The position numbers were made by a program, and so were the translations under genes. DNA of 64,000 bases from Ulvibacterium marinum (GTDB taxonomy: Bacteria; Bacteroidota; Bacteroidia; Flavobacteriales; Flavobacteriaceae). The stretch covers positions 1,606,968-1,670,967 of the forward strand of contig NZ_RBCJ01000001.1 in the NCBI RefSeq assembly GCF_003626755.1, given 5' to 3'. Below, in pieces: positions 43,813 through 53,765 of this stretch. Under the pieces are notes generated by a model that was not told the origin of the DNA, made no database searches, and saw only the letters and a program-made list of their open reading frames with translations. The stretch's first letter is position 1; each line of letters starts with the position of its first letter.

Positions 43813-45207
43813 CTAATAAATTATAGAATCCGATGGGAGGGGCGGTAGTTCGTAATTGCCATAATCGATAGTTATTTGACCATCTTTCAACCTTCGGACA
43901 CCCTCTCCCTCTACCTGGGTACCAAAGACATAGGCAATTTCCAGATTTTTGAAGCTTTCCAAGTTTCGCAAATAAATTTCTTCTAAGTGAGATCCGGTCA
44001 AATTAATGGATTTAAGATGCTCCAAAGAAGCGAGCAACTCCATGTTTTTCCCTGTAATTGCTGTGGCGTCCAATTTCAATACGGTCAAGTTGGTCAGGGT
44101 CGCCAATTTTTCAAAAATGGCATCCGTAATTTGGGTTCCTCCAAGATCTAATATGGCAATCTGCTCTTTGAGGGGCATTATTATTTCAAAATCGGAATCT
44201 ACAAAGGAAGGTTTGTTAATACAGGAAACCTCTAAAAAATTGGATGCTTTACTGATGTGTTCTACATGAAGCCCATGGCTCTTTATAGCGTTGATAGTAT
44301 CTTGGGAAGCAGCTGCAATTTGAATATCAGGGTAATCGGCATTGTGTTTTTTCGGGAAAAATGATAGGAACAATTCCTTCTCCATCCCGAGTTCCCCTAT
44401 GGCACCCTCAAAAGGGTTTCCGATACTCAACCAAGCTTTGATTAACTCGATTTCCTCTTGGGTGGGTTGCCTTTTATCTTTGGGCGGCATATGGTCCTCG
44501 TCATTCTTAGGTAATACCAGTCGAGTATACAACTCACTATTTTCGGGATTATTGGTAATTATGATTTCCCCATTTTCACCACCTTTTAGAAGTACTTCAG
44601 GTGTATGCAATTGCAGTTCTCCCTTAGTTTTCTTTTTTCCGTGGCAGCTTACGCAATTATTGTTTAAAATAGGTTTTACAACATCATCATAAATTAAGGC
44701 TTCTTGCCAATTTTCTTCATTCAAAACAATGGGTTTTTCTTCAAAGGTCTCAAAACCCAAGGCCGATTTTATATGATTGGGAAGTGGTTCTACCAAATAA
44801 TCTTCCCCGTGTGTAATATTACCTCCTTGATGACCGGTAAAGGAAATCAATACAAAAAATAGCACCGCCAATACCGCGATGGGCACTTTACCCAAAAAAT
44901 CGATTCGTTGTATTTCCTGTAACTTGGCATACATCAAAAAAGAAAATAATGCTGTTGCGATGCCCGACCATAGATGCCATTTCACCGTATCAAATGCATA
45001 GCCTTCTCCGAGATATTGCAAATAACCGGTAATACAGGCCAGGGCTGCGCTGATTCCACCCCATAGGTACACAAGTGAAATGACTTTAGTGTATTCCTTA
45101 CGTTTGCGATCATACCATTGTAGTAATAATCCAAGAATGATAAATCCTATGGGTAGATGCACCACAAGGGGGTGAAGCCTACCCAGTAACTGTTTTAGAA
45201 CGTCCAT
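43813..45207 (-). CDS. DUF2231-PSCyt1-LRR membrane protein
   Basis: 464 residues. The first 135 residues form a DUF2231-type membrane domain (HPLVVHLPIGFIILGLLLQW, several His in helices). A Planctomycete-type cytochrome c-like domain follows with NNNCVSCHGKKKTKGELQLH (CxxCH, about 182-201) and the distal DEDHMPPKDKRQPTQEEIEL. Leucine-rich repeats occupy about 335-440 (LATLTNLTVLKLDATAITGK). A membrane redox protein that may also bind a partner through LRRs. Last of the four-gene block. Confidence 0.86.
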   Translation of the reverse strand: MDVLKQLLGRLHPLVVHLPIGFIILGLLLQWYDRKRKEYTKVISLVYLWGGISAALACITGYLQYLGEGYAFDTVKWHLWSGIATALFSFLMYAKLQEIQRIDFLGKVPIAVLAVLFFVLISFTGHQGGNITHGEDYLVEPLPNHIKSALGFETFEEKPIVLNEENWQEALIYDDVVKPILNNNCVSCHGKKKTKGELQLHTPEVLLKGGENGEIIITNNPENSELYTRLVLPKNDEDHMPPKDKRQPTQEEIELIKAWLSIGNPFEGAIGELGMEKELFLSFFPKKHNADYPDIQIAAASQDTINAIKSHGLHVEHISKASNFLEVSCINKPSFVDSDFEIIMPLKEQIAILDLGGTQITDAIFEKLATLTNLTVLKLDATAITGKNMELLASLEHLKSINLTGSHLEEIYLRNLESFKNLEIAYVFGTQVEGEGVRRLKDGQITIDYGNYELPPLPSDSIIY

Positions 45208-45219
45208 AAATCTTTTTGG

Positions 45220-46095
45220 TTAATCAATATTCAAACGTTCTTTTAATCGCATCATCATATATGTATTGGCTTTCCATTGGTCCGCTACCGGAACGCGGGT
45301 ATAGGGTAAGGTTGGCATATAATCGGCAGGGCCGAATTCAGTAGTGATGGTGTACACATCTTGGGTTTCCCATTTTTTACGTATCACCTTTTCCCAGATA
45401 TCCAGATGTCGGTCCAGGGCTTTTTTCCATTCCGGGGCCTCCGGATCGTTGACCTGCGGCCCTTCGGCATGCCCCACACGGGCATGGATATGATGGGATC
45501 GGTCAATAACTTCACTCAATTCTTCATTTTGATTTTCTAAGAGCGATTCATGGACGACCATCCAATGACTAATATCCAAGGTTAATTTCAAATAGGGAAT
45601 TGCTTTTAAATAGGCCTTCGTATCCGGTAGGTTAAAACTGAACCTTCCTCGATGTGTCTCATGATAAATGGGAACGCCACTTTCTTTGGCCATGGCATTG
45701 GCAGCATCAACAAAGGCCTTGTTCTGCTCAAAGGTAAAAAAGTCGTTGCCTGTATGACAGTTAATGTACGCGGGTTCCCAGGATACCAAAACCTTGAAAT
45801 GTTCGGTATAGGATTTTAGACTCTCTTCAAAAGGCAATGACTTATTGGTTCCATTTAAAAATCCGACTTTCAACCCATATTTTTTTAATGCAGCTTTCAA
45901 CTCATTTTGACTTTGCTCGGTAGATGGGAACCAGGTTTCAAGCCCGTCATACCCAGATGCCTTTATGCGTTTGCAGAAGCTATCCCAAGAGGTAGTTCTA
46001 CCCCAGTCGGTTTGAAAGAATTCTAGCTGTTTTTTTTGTTGCGAATGCGTGAGGAAGGATATGCAAAATAGGGCAAAGAGAAAACGTCTTTTCAT
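45220..46095 (-). CDS. Exported sugar phosphate isomerase/epimerase-like TIM-barrel protein
   Basis: 291 residues. Signal peptide MKRRFLFALFCISFLTHSQ, then a xylose-isomerase-like barrel: FQTDWGRTTSWDSFCKRIKA, YDGLETWFP, INCHTGNDFFTFEQNKAF, VPIYHETHRGRFSF (metal-binding Glu and His), LTLDISHWMVV, HHIHARVGHAEGPQV and a late ITTEFGP. These are the expected metal ligands. Substrate unknown; an exported barrel of this type beside DUF1501 and PSCyt genes suggests sugar or cyclitol breakdown in the periplasm. Confidence 0.88.
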   Translation of the reverse strand: MKRRFLFALFCISFLTHSQQKKQLEFFQTDWGRTTSWDSFCKRIKASGYDGLETWFPSTEQSQNELKAALKKYGLKVGFLNGTNKSLPFEESLKSYTEHFKVLVSWEPAYINCHTGNDFFTFEQNKAFVDAANAMAKESGVPIYHETHRGRFSFNLPDTKAYLKAIPYLKLTLDISHWMVVHESLLENQNEELSEVIDRSHHIHARVGHAEGPQVNDPEAPEWKKALDRHLDIWEKVIRKKWETQDVYTITTEFGPADYMPTLPYTRVPVADQWKANTYMMMRLKERLNID

Positions 46096-46179
46096 TTTTT
46101 TGGTTTGGTATTTGAGTTCATTTCCTGTCTTACCCTTAGCGTTCCAACTTTACCCTTACTAAAATGAGGGAGTCTAGGA

Positions 46180-47691
46180 TTACGCTAAAATTTCTTTAAT
46201 AAGTTCTCCTTCTACATCGGTCAATCGAAAATGTCTTCCTTGAAATTCATAGGTAAATTGTTCATGATCAAAGCCCAGTAGGTGTAAAATGGTGGCATGA
46301 ATATCATGTACCGAAACCTGACCTTCTATTCCGGAAAACCCAATATCGTCTGTTTTGCCATGGGAAACCCCTTTCTTGATACCCCCACCAGCCATCCACA
46401 TGGTAAAGGCATCTCCATGATGATCACGACCTTTGTAGGCCATTTTTTTATTGCCCCGGTTCTCCTGCATGGGTGTACGGCCAAACTCACCGCCCCAGAC
46501 TATTAAGGTTTCGTCCAATAGACCGCGTTGTTTCAGATCTAAGATTAGCGCGGCAATTGGCCGGTCTATTTCCCCACATTTATTGCGTAGGCCTAAATCG
46601 ATAGATCCCTCACGGATATTCCCATGAGTATCCCATCCCCAGTCAAAAAGCTGTACGAAACGTACGCCATCCTCGACTAATTTACGGGCCAAAAGACAGT
46701 TGTTGGCAAAAGATTCCTTGCCCGGTTCAACGCCGTACATTTGTTTAATATTTTCCGGTTCATTGTTGATATTCATGACCTCCGGTACTGCTATCTGCAT
46801 ACGGTAGGCCATTTCATATTGGTTTATACGTGCCAAGATTTCCGGGTCGGCATACTTGGCATATTCCTCTTTATTGATTTTGTTGATGGCATCAATAGTA
46901 CTTTTTTTAAGATCTCGGGTCATACCATCGGGATCTTCTATGTAGAGTACGGGATCTCCTTTGGAGCGGCATTGAACACCTTGGTAAACGGACGGTAGAA
47001 ATCCACTGCCCCAGACACTTTTCCCGGCATCAGGAGTATTGCCACCAGAGGTCAACACTACAAAACCGGGAAGATTCTGATTTGGAGAACCCAATCCGTA
47101 TGTGGCCCACGCACCGATACTGGGCCTGCCCAATCGGGCACTACCCGTATGCATAAACAACTGCGCGGGGCCGTGATTGAATTGATCGGTATGTACGGCC
47201 TTTAAAAAGGCTACTTCGTCCACCACCTTCTTAAAATGGGGCATAAAGTTTGACACCCAATTTCCTGATTGCCCCTCTTGTTTAAACTCGGCCTGAGGCC
47301 CCATTAATTTTGGAGTCCCCTTGATAAAGGCAAATTTCTTTCCCTCCAACAAAGATTGTGGGCAATCCTGTCCATGATATTTTTGGAGTTGCGGTTTATA
47401 ATCGAACATTTCGAGTTGCGAGGGCGCTCCTGCCATATGTAGGTAAATAACCGACTTTACCTTTGGGGCAAAGGGAGGAGCCAAAGTAGCCAACGGGTTT
47501 AGGTCGCGTTCGGAAAATGCCACGGTTTTTTTCGCCATGGGTTTAGCCAAAGGATCGCAACCCATAAAAATGGAGCTTAATGCCAAACCACCCATACCTT
47601 GAGCACAACTCTTTATGAAGTGCCTGCGGGTTTTGGCCTGTGTCTCTCGCACGATCTTTTCTTGGATCAATCTCTGGATATGGTCTTCCAT
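46180..47691 (-). CDS. DUF1501 protein with Tat signal
   Basis: 503 residues. Twin-arginine motif KTRRHFIKSCAQGMGGLAL (about 20-38), then the DUF1501 domain related to alkaline-phosphatase/sulfatase folds: KSVIYLHMAGAPSQLEMFDY, MHTGSARLGRPSIGAWATYG, LFDWGWDTHGN, LIVWGGEFGRTPMQENRGNK, AYKGRDHHGDAFTMWMAGGG. These carry the likely metal ligands. The reaction is unknown. The gene lies 4 bases downstream of the PSD1 gene, an arrangement typical of Planctomycetes where the two are always paired. Confidence 0.92.
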   Translation of the reverse strand: MEDHIQRLIQEKIVRETQAKTRRHFIKSCAQGMGGLALSSIFMGCDPLAKPMAKKTVAFSERDLNPLATLAPPFAPKVKSVIYLHMAGAPSQLEMFDYKPQLQKYHGQDCPQSLLEGKKFAFIKGTPKLMGPQAEFKQEGQSGNWVSNFMPHFKKVVDEVAFLKAVHTDQFNHGPAQLFMHTGSARLGRPSIGAWATYGLGSPNQNLPGFVVLTSGGNTPDAGKSVWGSGFLPSVYQGVQCRSKGDPVLYIEDPDGMTRDLKKSTIDAINKINKEEYAKYADPEILARINQYEMAYRMQIAVPEVMNINNEPENIKQMYGVEPGKESFANNCLLARKLVEDGVRFVQLFDWGWDTHGNIREGSIDLGLRNKCGEIDRPIAALILDLKQRGLLDETLIVWGGEFGRTPMQENRGNKKMAYKGRDHHGDAFTMWMAGGGIKKGVSHGKTDDIGFSGIEGQVSVHDIHATILHLLGFDHEQFTYEFQGRHFRLTDVEGELIKEILA

Positions 47692-47695
47692 GGGG

Positions 47696-50443
47696 TTAGG
47701 CTTTCGTTAAAAATTCATCCAAATTCATAATGGCATTGGCTACCACGGTCAGGGCACTTAATTCTGGAGTTGGTTTATCATCAAAATGTAAAAAAAGTAC
47801 ATTGGCTTCCTCATTTTCCCTGAATTCTGATAATGACTCCTCATACAATGCCTTTAACGCCTCCAATTTGTTCGGTGAAATATCGGTATAGGTTGCCCTT
47901 TTATAGCTTTGGGCGATACTCTCGTCTACATCATCGGCGACCTTGGTATTCTTTGCTAGCGTATACGACGCTTCTAAGTAAACCGGATCGTTCAGGGTTA
48001 CTAAGGCCTGTAGGGGTGTGTTGGTGACGATTCGGCGAATGGTACAGACCTCCCTGCTGCCGGCATCGAAGGTTAAAAACGAGGGGTAGGGGCTAGTACG
48101 TTTCAAATAGGTATAGACTCCTCTTCTATACCGATCTTCTCCTTTGCTTTCTTCCCATTGGGCCCCGTTGTAAACGGTTTGCCAGACTCCATCGGGCTGC
48201 GGGGGCATTACCCCTGGACCGTACATCTTGTCACTTAAAAGTCCGGAAACGGCCAACGCTTGATCGCGAATGGCCTCGGCTCCCAATCGAACCCTGGGAC
48301 CTCTGGCATACAATTCGTTATTTGGATCCCTTTGATACATTTCAGGGGTGCTCTTAGAGCTTTGGCGATAAGTACCCGAAAGCACAATTTCCTTTATCAA
48401 CGCTTTCATGCTCCAATTGTGCTCGTTCATCAAACGCAACGAGAGCCAGTCCAGTAGGGCAGGGTGGGAAGGAGCATCGGATTGTGAACCGATATCCTCG
48501 ATAGTTGGGACCAAGCCCCTGCCATAAATTTGGTGCCATATCCTATTTACCAAAGTCCTAGCGGTCAAAGGATTTTCTTTGTCAACGATCCATTTGGAAA
48601 AACCTAATCGGTCTTTGGGCCATTCCGTATTCCACTTGCTAAGGCTTTCAGGAGTGCTCGGTTGAACCGTATCGGTCTGGGAAAGCCAGCTACCACGATC
48701 AAAAACCTGGGTGGCACGCTGCATATATGATGGGTTTTCGGCCAAAATAGGTACGGTGACAGCCATGTTGGTATTCAAGGTCTTCAGAAAAGTCTTGTTT
48801 ACGGCAGACCATCCAGGTTTATCCTGTCCTGGCATATCTTCTAAAAACGCAATCCAATAGATATTGATAATATTGGCCTCTTTGGCCGCCGCATTATTTT
48901 GCGTTTCAATATAAAGATTGGTCTTACGGTCTATCTTTTTTATTGGAAATTGGGATGTGGTGTTATTTTTCGCCTTATTAATGGTAAACTGCCCTAAAAT
49001 AGGACCGTTGGCATCCCCTTCACGTATGGTCATCCGAGTGCCGTCATAGTGCGAACGATAGTTTAAATATACATAACCGCTGTTGTTGGTATAGCCGTTT
49101 TTCAGGATGCAATTGCCATCATCCCATAGTACCACGGAAGCATGATCATCGTAGGACCCATTGGTAATTTCTTGAAAAATATGCGATTTATAAACGGGTT
49201 CGGTAAACTGCATGAAGTCTTTGTAGGTCTTATGCTGTTTTATAGTACCATTTTCCGTAATCCAATTCAATACCTTATCAACGTCTTTCTGCTGTTCTGG
49301 GGTATAAAACTTGAGCACCGGACCCTCGCTTGGGGTATCTTCGTCCCTTGTGTTGTTAAAAAAGGCCATGAGCTTATAATATTCCTCGTGCTTAAACGGG
49401 TCATATGGATGGCCATGGCATTGTACACAACCTATGGTGGTACTCTGCCAGACTTCAAAGGTGGTATTCACCCTATCAATGACCGTGGCCACTCGATATT
49501 CTTCATCATCAGTGCCCCCTTCATCATTATTCATGGTGTTTCTATGGAAAGCAGTTGCGATGAGTTGATCGGTACTCGGATTCGCTAGAAGGTCCCCCGC
49601 CAATTGCTCCAGGGTAAACTGATCATAAGGGAGATCCCTGTTAAAGGCATCAATAACCCAATCTCGATATTTCCAAATGGATCGGCCCATATCTTTTTCA
49701 TAGCCTTTTGAATCTGCGTACCGGGCAAGGTCCAACCACCAAGTAGCCCATTTTTCCCCGTAGCTCTTTTGTGCCAGTAAGGTGTCTGTCAAGGCTTCGT
49801 AGGAAAGTGCTCCGCTTTCGAACGCTTTCAATAATTCCGTGCTAGGGGGTAATCCGGTTAGGTCCAAGGCGAGTCTTCGGGCAATGATGTTTTTCTCAGC
49901 CGCTGGATTGGGTTCCACTTGTTCACTTTCCAAGCGGGTAAGGATAAAATTATCAATGTTGTTCTGGAGGAAATCGGATGATTCTTCAAAGGTAAATCCG
50001 GCTTCGTTGGTCAATGTGGGTACGTCTACTTTTTCTGGAAGCGAATAGGCCCAATGTTGGCCCCATTCTGCCCCTTGGTCTATCCAGCGCGTTAGGAGGT
50101 CTATTTCCTCATCCGATAGTTTGGGCTTTTCATAAGGCATGCGAAGTTCTGGATCTTCTTCCTTCAATCTTTTAATGAATTCGCTACCTGAGGCATCCCC
50201 GGGAATGATAGCTGGTTTTCCGGATTCTGTAGCGGCAAAGGCCTCCTTTTCAAACAATAGGCTAAACCCTCCATTCTTTTTGACACCTCCGTGACAAGTG
50301 ATACACCTATTATTGAGTATGGGTTTTATTTGTGTGCTAAAATCAACTTTTTCGTTAGGTTTAAACGAATTCCAGAGAAGGGCAATGGCCATTAGGGCCA
50401 TACCAATGCATATTCCTATATAAATCTTCCTTTTCATGTACAA
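47696..50443 (-). CDS. PSD1 and Planctomycete cytochrome C domain protein
   Basis: 915 residues. An N-terminal membrane anchor (about 7-23) precedes the PSCyt1 domain with CITCHGGVKKNGGF (about 48-61). A PSCyt2 (DUF1549) domain follows with RWIDQGAEWGQHWAYSLP, DRKTWATWWLDLARYADSKG-like segment, and a second CxxCH GCVQCHGHPYDPFKHEEYYK near residue 339. The C-terminal PSD1 (DUF1553) domain has VNRIWHQIYGRGLVPTIEDI. Two c-type haem sites imply periplasmic electron transfer. First gene of the block; a start at the second Met (50437) is equally likely. Confidence 0.92.
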   Translation of the reverse strand: MYMKRKIYIGICIGMALMAIALLWNSFKPNEKVDFSTQIKPILNNRCITCHGGVKKNGGFSLLFEKEAFAATESGKPAIIPGDASGSEFIKRLKEEDPELRMPYEKPKLSDEEIDLLTRWIDQGAEWGQHWAYSLPEKVDVPTLTNEAGFTFEESSDFLQNNIDNFILTRLESEQVEPNPAAEKNIIARRLALDLTGLPPSTELLKAFESGALSYEALTDTLLAQKSYGEKWATWWLDLARYADSKGYEKDMGRSIWKYRDWVIDAFNRDLPYDQFTLEQLAGDLLANPSTDQLIATAFHRNTMNNDEGGTDDEEYRVATVIDRVNTTFEVWQSTTIGCVQCHGHPYDPFKHEEYYKLMAFFNNTRDEDTPSEGPVLKFYTPEQQKDVDKVLNWITENGTIKQHKTYKDFMQFTEPVYKSHIFQEITNGSYDDHASVVLWDDGNCILKNGYTNNSGYVYLNYRSHYDGTRMTIREGDANGPILGQFTINKAKNNTTSQFPIKKIDRKTNLYIETQNNAAAKEANIINIYWIAFLEDMPGQDKPGWSAVNKTFLKTLNTNMAVTVPILAENPSYMQRATQVFDRGSWLSQTDTVQPSTPESLSKWNTEWPKDRLGFSKWIVDKENPLTARTLVNRIWHQIYGRGLVPTIEDIGSQSDAPSHPALLDWLSLRLMNEHNWSMKALIKEIVLSGTYRQSSKSTPEMYQRDPNNELYARGPRVRLGAEAIRDQALAVSGLLSDKMYGPGVMPPQPDGVWQTVYNGAQWEESKGEDRYRRGVYTYLKRTSPYPSFLTFDAGSREVCTIRRIVTNTPLQALVTLNDPVYLEASYTLAKNTKVADDVDESIAQSYKRATYTDISPNKLEALKALYEESLSEFRENEEANVLFLHFDDKPTPELSALTVVANAIMNLDEFLTKA

Positions 50444-50550
50444 TCCAATGATTTGGAACGGCTTATAAATATAGGGATATTTTGAAAAATCGGGTTTTAA
50501 AATTACGCAACACTGTGCAACTAAAGCCTGATTTTTAAAAGAGCTGAATC

Positions 50551-52248
50551 TTATTCTTTCAACATTACAATTTTTGAGTCGCCTTCAACTACAACCTTCA
50601 CAAGCCCATTTTTGGAAAGTGCCTTCATAGATCTGTCCCATTTTTTGCCGCTGAGCCCGGCTTGGGATTTAAGTTCGCCTAAATCCATATTCCCTTCCGG
50701 CTTTAAAAGGGCTACTATCGTTTTTTCTTCCTCAGTCAGCTCTATCTGCTTTTTCTCGGGCCGCATTTGAGGGAAGAACAATACCTCTTGAATGGAGGAA
50801 TTATTGGTCATAAGCATTACCAAACGATCTATGCCAATACCAATGCCGGAAGTTGGGGGCATGCCATATTCCAAGGCCCGTAGAAAGTCCTGGTCAATGA
50901 ACATGGCTTCATCATCTCCTTTTTCAGATAGTTTTAGCTGCTCCTCAAAACGTTCACGTTGATCAATGGGATCGTTTAGCTCGGAATAGGCATTGGCTAT
51001 TTCCTTCCCATTAATCATGAGTTCAAAGCGTTCCGTCAAGGCCGGATTGCTACGGTGCTCCTTGGTCAAAGGGCTCATCTCTTTGGGATAATCGATAATA
51101 AAGGTGGGTTGTATATACTGGTGCTCACATGTTTCGCCAAAAATCTCATCGATCAATTTGCCAATACCCATGGTTTCATCCACCTCTATTTGTAGCTTCC
51201 GTGCCACTTCCCTGAGTTGGGTCTCATCCATTCCGGCAACATCAAAACCGGTATGTATCTTTATCGCTTCCAAAATGGGAACCCTGGGATAGGGAGCCTT
51301 AAAGTCGATTTCTTTTTCATCAACCTTTACTTTAGTGGTGCCGTTAGCATCCAAAGCCACTTTTTCCAATAACTGTTCGGTGGTTTCCATCATCCAATTA
51401 TAGTCCTTGTAGGCGACATATAATTCCATTATAGTAAACTCGGGATTATGGGTACGATCCATACCCTCGTTCCTAAAATCCTTGGCAAACTCGTAGACAC
51501 CATCAAATCCTCCAACAATAAGGCGCTTTAAATACAACTCGTTGGCGATGCGTAAGTATAATGGAATATTCAATGCATTGTGATGGGTCAAGAATGGACG
51601 CGCGGCCGCGCCACCAGGAATGGGTTGTAGAATAGGGGTTTCTACCTCAAGATAACCTTGCGCATTTAAAAACTCCCGGATGCTATTGGTTATTTTAGTC
51701 CTTTTGATAAAGGTCTCCTTAACGGATGGATTTACGACTAGGTCCACATAGCGCTGGCGATAGCGCAATTCCGGGTCGTTGAATTCATCGTATAGATTTC
51801 CTTCTGAATCTTTTTTTGGTAAGGGCAATGGGCGAAGAGCCTTGCTTAACAGGGTAAAGTCTTTTACCATAACCGTTTTCTCTCCCACCTTAGTAGTAAA
51901 AAGCGCTCCTTCTACCCCAATGATATCACCAATGTCCAGCAACTTTTTGTATACCTCGTTGTATAAAGCTTTGTCCTCACCCGGACAAATTTCATCGCGA
52001 TTAAAGTACACCTGAATTCGGCCAAGACCATCCTGTAATTCCGCAAAAGAAGCTTTTCCTTGGATACGGCGAGACATCAACCGGCCCGAAATAATTACTT
52101 TTTTCCCTTCAAGATATTCTTCCTTTATTTGCTTCGAGGTTGTATTTACGGGAAACAGTGCTGCAGGATACGGGTTTATACCCATTTCCCTTAATTTCTC
52201 CAATTTGTCCCTCCTTATAATCTCTTGCTCCGAAAGTTGCATGTACAT
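50551..52248 (-). CDS. lysS: Lysyl-tRNA synthetase, class II, with C-terminal extension
   Basis: 565 residues. The anticodon-binding OB domain (about 50-160) is followed by the class II core: motif 1 around [20 protein letters not shown], motif 2 [20 protein letters not shown], motif 3 [13 protein letters not shown]. After residue about 500 there is a 60-residue extension absent from the Escherichia coli enzyme ([36 protein letters not shown]), which looks like a small winged helix. It recurs in Flavobacteriia. Preceded by a GDSL hydrolase gene 32 bases upstream. Confidence 0.96.
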   Translation of the reverse strand: MYMQLSEQEIIRRDKLEKLREMGINPYPAALFPVNTTSKQIKEEYLEGKKVIISGRLMSRRIQGKASFAELQDGLGRIQVYFNRDEICPGEDKALYNEVYKKLLDIGDIIGVEGALFTTKVGEKTVMVKDFTLLSKALRPLPLPKKDSEGNLYDEFNDPELRYRQRYVDLVVNPSVKETFIKRTKITNSIREFLNAQGYLEVETPILQPIPGGAAARPFLTHHNALNIPLYLRIANELYLKRLIVGGFDGVYEFAKDFRNEGMDRTHNPEFTIMELYVAYKDYNWMMETTEQLLEKVALDANGTTKVKVDEKEIDFKAPYPRVPILEAIKIHTGFDVAGMDETQLREVARKLQIEVDETMGIGKLIDEIFGETCEHQYIQPTFIIDYPKEMSPLTKEHRSNPALTERFELMINGKEIANAYSELNDPIDQRERFEEQLKLSEKGDDEAMFIDQDFLRALEYGMPPTSGIGIGIDRLVMLMTNNSSIQEVLFFPQMRPEKKQIELTEEEKTIVALLKPEGNMDLGELKSQAGLSGKKWDRSMKALSKNGLVKVVVEGDSKIVMLKE

Positions 52249-52280
52249 TTAATTAAGGCTGCAAATATAGGCCCTTTGCC

Positions 52281-53015
52281 TCAATCTTTCAATTTGGATA
52301 TGGCATCTGGAACAATCCGATCCAAAAACATTTGATAAGCCTTTTCCGAAAGATGAAGATTGTCTCTGGCTACCAAGGAGATGTCTTCCAGACCATTTCG
52401 GGAGATATCCGTAATATCAACAAATGGAATGCCGTTCTCTTCCGTGATTATTTTTGCAAAATTGTTATAACCATCAATTTCATCAGATATATTCTCAAAG
52501 CCCAGGTTCTGTCCAAACGGGGTATAGGAATAATCGGGGATGGAAATCACCACCACTCGCTCAGGATTGTCGCCTGCCAAGTTCAAAGCCCTGTTCAGGA
52601 GCTTCGGAAATTCGTCTTCGTACTGCGAAAAAGGACGATTTTGAAATTGATTATTCACTCCGATCAATAGCGTGACAAAATCGTAGCTATCTTCCAGTGT
52701 TTCCCCCTCCAGGGCATTGATTAAATTGTCCGTGCGCCACCCTGCTCGGGCAACTACTTGCACTGTTACCCCTCTAGTAAGTTCACTGGCCAGGGTTTGT
52801 TGTAGCTGCCGGGGGAAACTTTGTAATGTGTCTATGCCCGTTCCTGCCGTATAACTATCGCCTAGCGCAAGATAACGAATGGAAGTGCCAGGTGAAATCT
52901 TCTGTTCAGGTTCCAACATGTCAGTAGCTACTGCTTCATCTGTACTACAGGCAAGCCCGAGTACCGTGAAAAAAACAATTAAAAGAAGATTACCTTTCAA
53001 CAGTCTACTAAACAT
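52281..53015 (-). CDS. SGNH/GDSL hydrolase lipoprotein
   Basis: 244 residues. The signal peptide ends in VLGLACST (lipobox Cys23). SGNH blocks: RYLALGDSYTAGTGIDTLQS (Ser nucleophile), the Gly of the GWRTDNL segment, TLLIGVNNQF (Asn) and VARDNLHLSEKAY (Asp and His). It is a likely esterase or lipase of unknown substrate. The start is upstream of lysS on the same strand. Confidence 0.9.
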   Translation of the reverse strand: MFSRLLKGNLLLIVFFTVLGLACSTDEAVATDMLEPEQKISPGTSIRYLALGDSYTAGTGIDTLQSFPRQLQQTLASELTRGVTVQVVARAGWRTDNLINALEGETLEDSYDFVTLLIGVNNQFQNRPFSQYEDEFPKLLNRALNLAGDNPERVVVISIPDYSYTPFGQNLGFENISDEIDGYNNFAKIITEENGIPFVDITDISRNGLEDISLVARDNLHLSEKAYQMFLDRIVPDAISKLKD

Positions 53016-53121
53016 TTCGTATTCTTAATTGGATATAGGTACAAATAGCAAAAATACGCCGAAAAATTAGTTTGGTGCCGAACTGCTACGTAGGAGGACT
53101 ATTGAAAGATAATTAAGAGCT

Positions 53122-53667
53122 CTATTGTTTCATTACAGCATAGTTGGGTATATACTCACCTCCGTTTAGGATGAGGGCCATATCTTCTTCAAGGGATTCT
53201 ACAGGACTTTCCACAATTCTATTGACCTCTTTTCCATTTTTGATGAATAGGATCGTGGGCACTTTTTTAATGTTCTTGCCCCTTTCTTCTCCCCCCGGAC
53301 TTTTTTTGTACCACCCTTTTCTTCGATCTAACGCTACGACCTCTAAATTTTCCAGAGGAAAATTGGCCTCCTTTAAAATTTTTATAAACCGAGGTACTTC
53401 CCGCTTGCTATCCCCGCACCATGTACCCAAAAAGAGTTGTATTCGATAATGGGACAATTTCTTACTGAAAAGATGAACCAAGGTTTCATCCACTCCATAA
53501 TCTTGATATGATTTTTGGTACCATTCCCGATAAGGTTCTTTTTCAAAGACGTTTAACGTTATTTTACCCAAAAGGAATGAATTTCCGTTTTCCGGGGTGA
53601 TTTCCTGATTTTGCCCGTTCAAAGCCATACAAAACAATGTAAAAAATAAAAATGCACTAGTTCTCAT
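53122..53667 (-). CDS. Thioredoxin-family exported protein with WCGDS motif
   Basis: 181 residues. Signal peptide (1-18, ending LNGQ), then a thioredoxin fold with FLGTWCGDSKREVPRFIKIL near residue 80 in place of WCxxC: only one Cys, then Ser. The C-terminal half has the cis-Pro region KKVPTILFIKNGKEVNRIVE. A one-Cys motif cannot make the usual disulfide, so a role as a peroxidase-like, glutathionylating or binding protein is possible. Positioned 106 bases downstream of the GDSL gene start on the same strand. Confidence 0.85.
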   Translation of the reverse strand: MRTSAFLFFTLFCMALNGQNQEITPENGNSFLLGKITLNVFEKEPYREWYQKSYQDYGVDETLVHLFSKKLSHYRIQLFLGTWCGDSKREVPRFIKILKEANFPLENLEVVALDRRKGWYKKSPGGEERGKNIKKVPTILFIKNGKEVNRIVESPVESLEEDMALILNGGEYIPNYAVMKQ

Positions 53668-53765
53668 GATTTTCGGTTTAAAGTTTAGATGCCGAAAATC
53701 ACGGATTAGCGATTAGATCCAAAAAAAGTGGCGTTGGAAATAGGGACTAGACCCCAGGTGGATTT

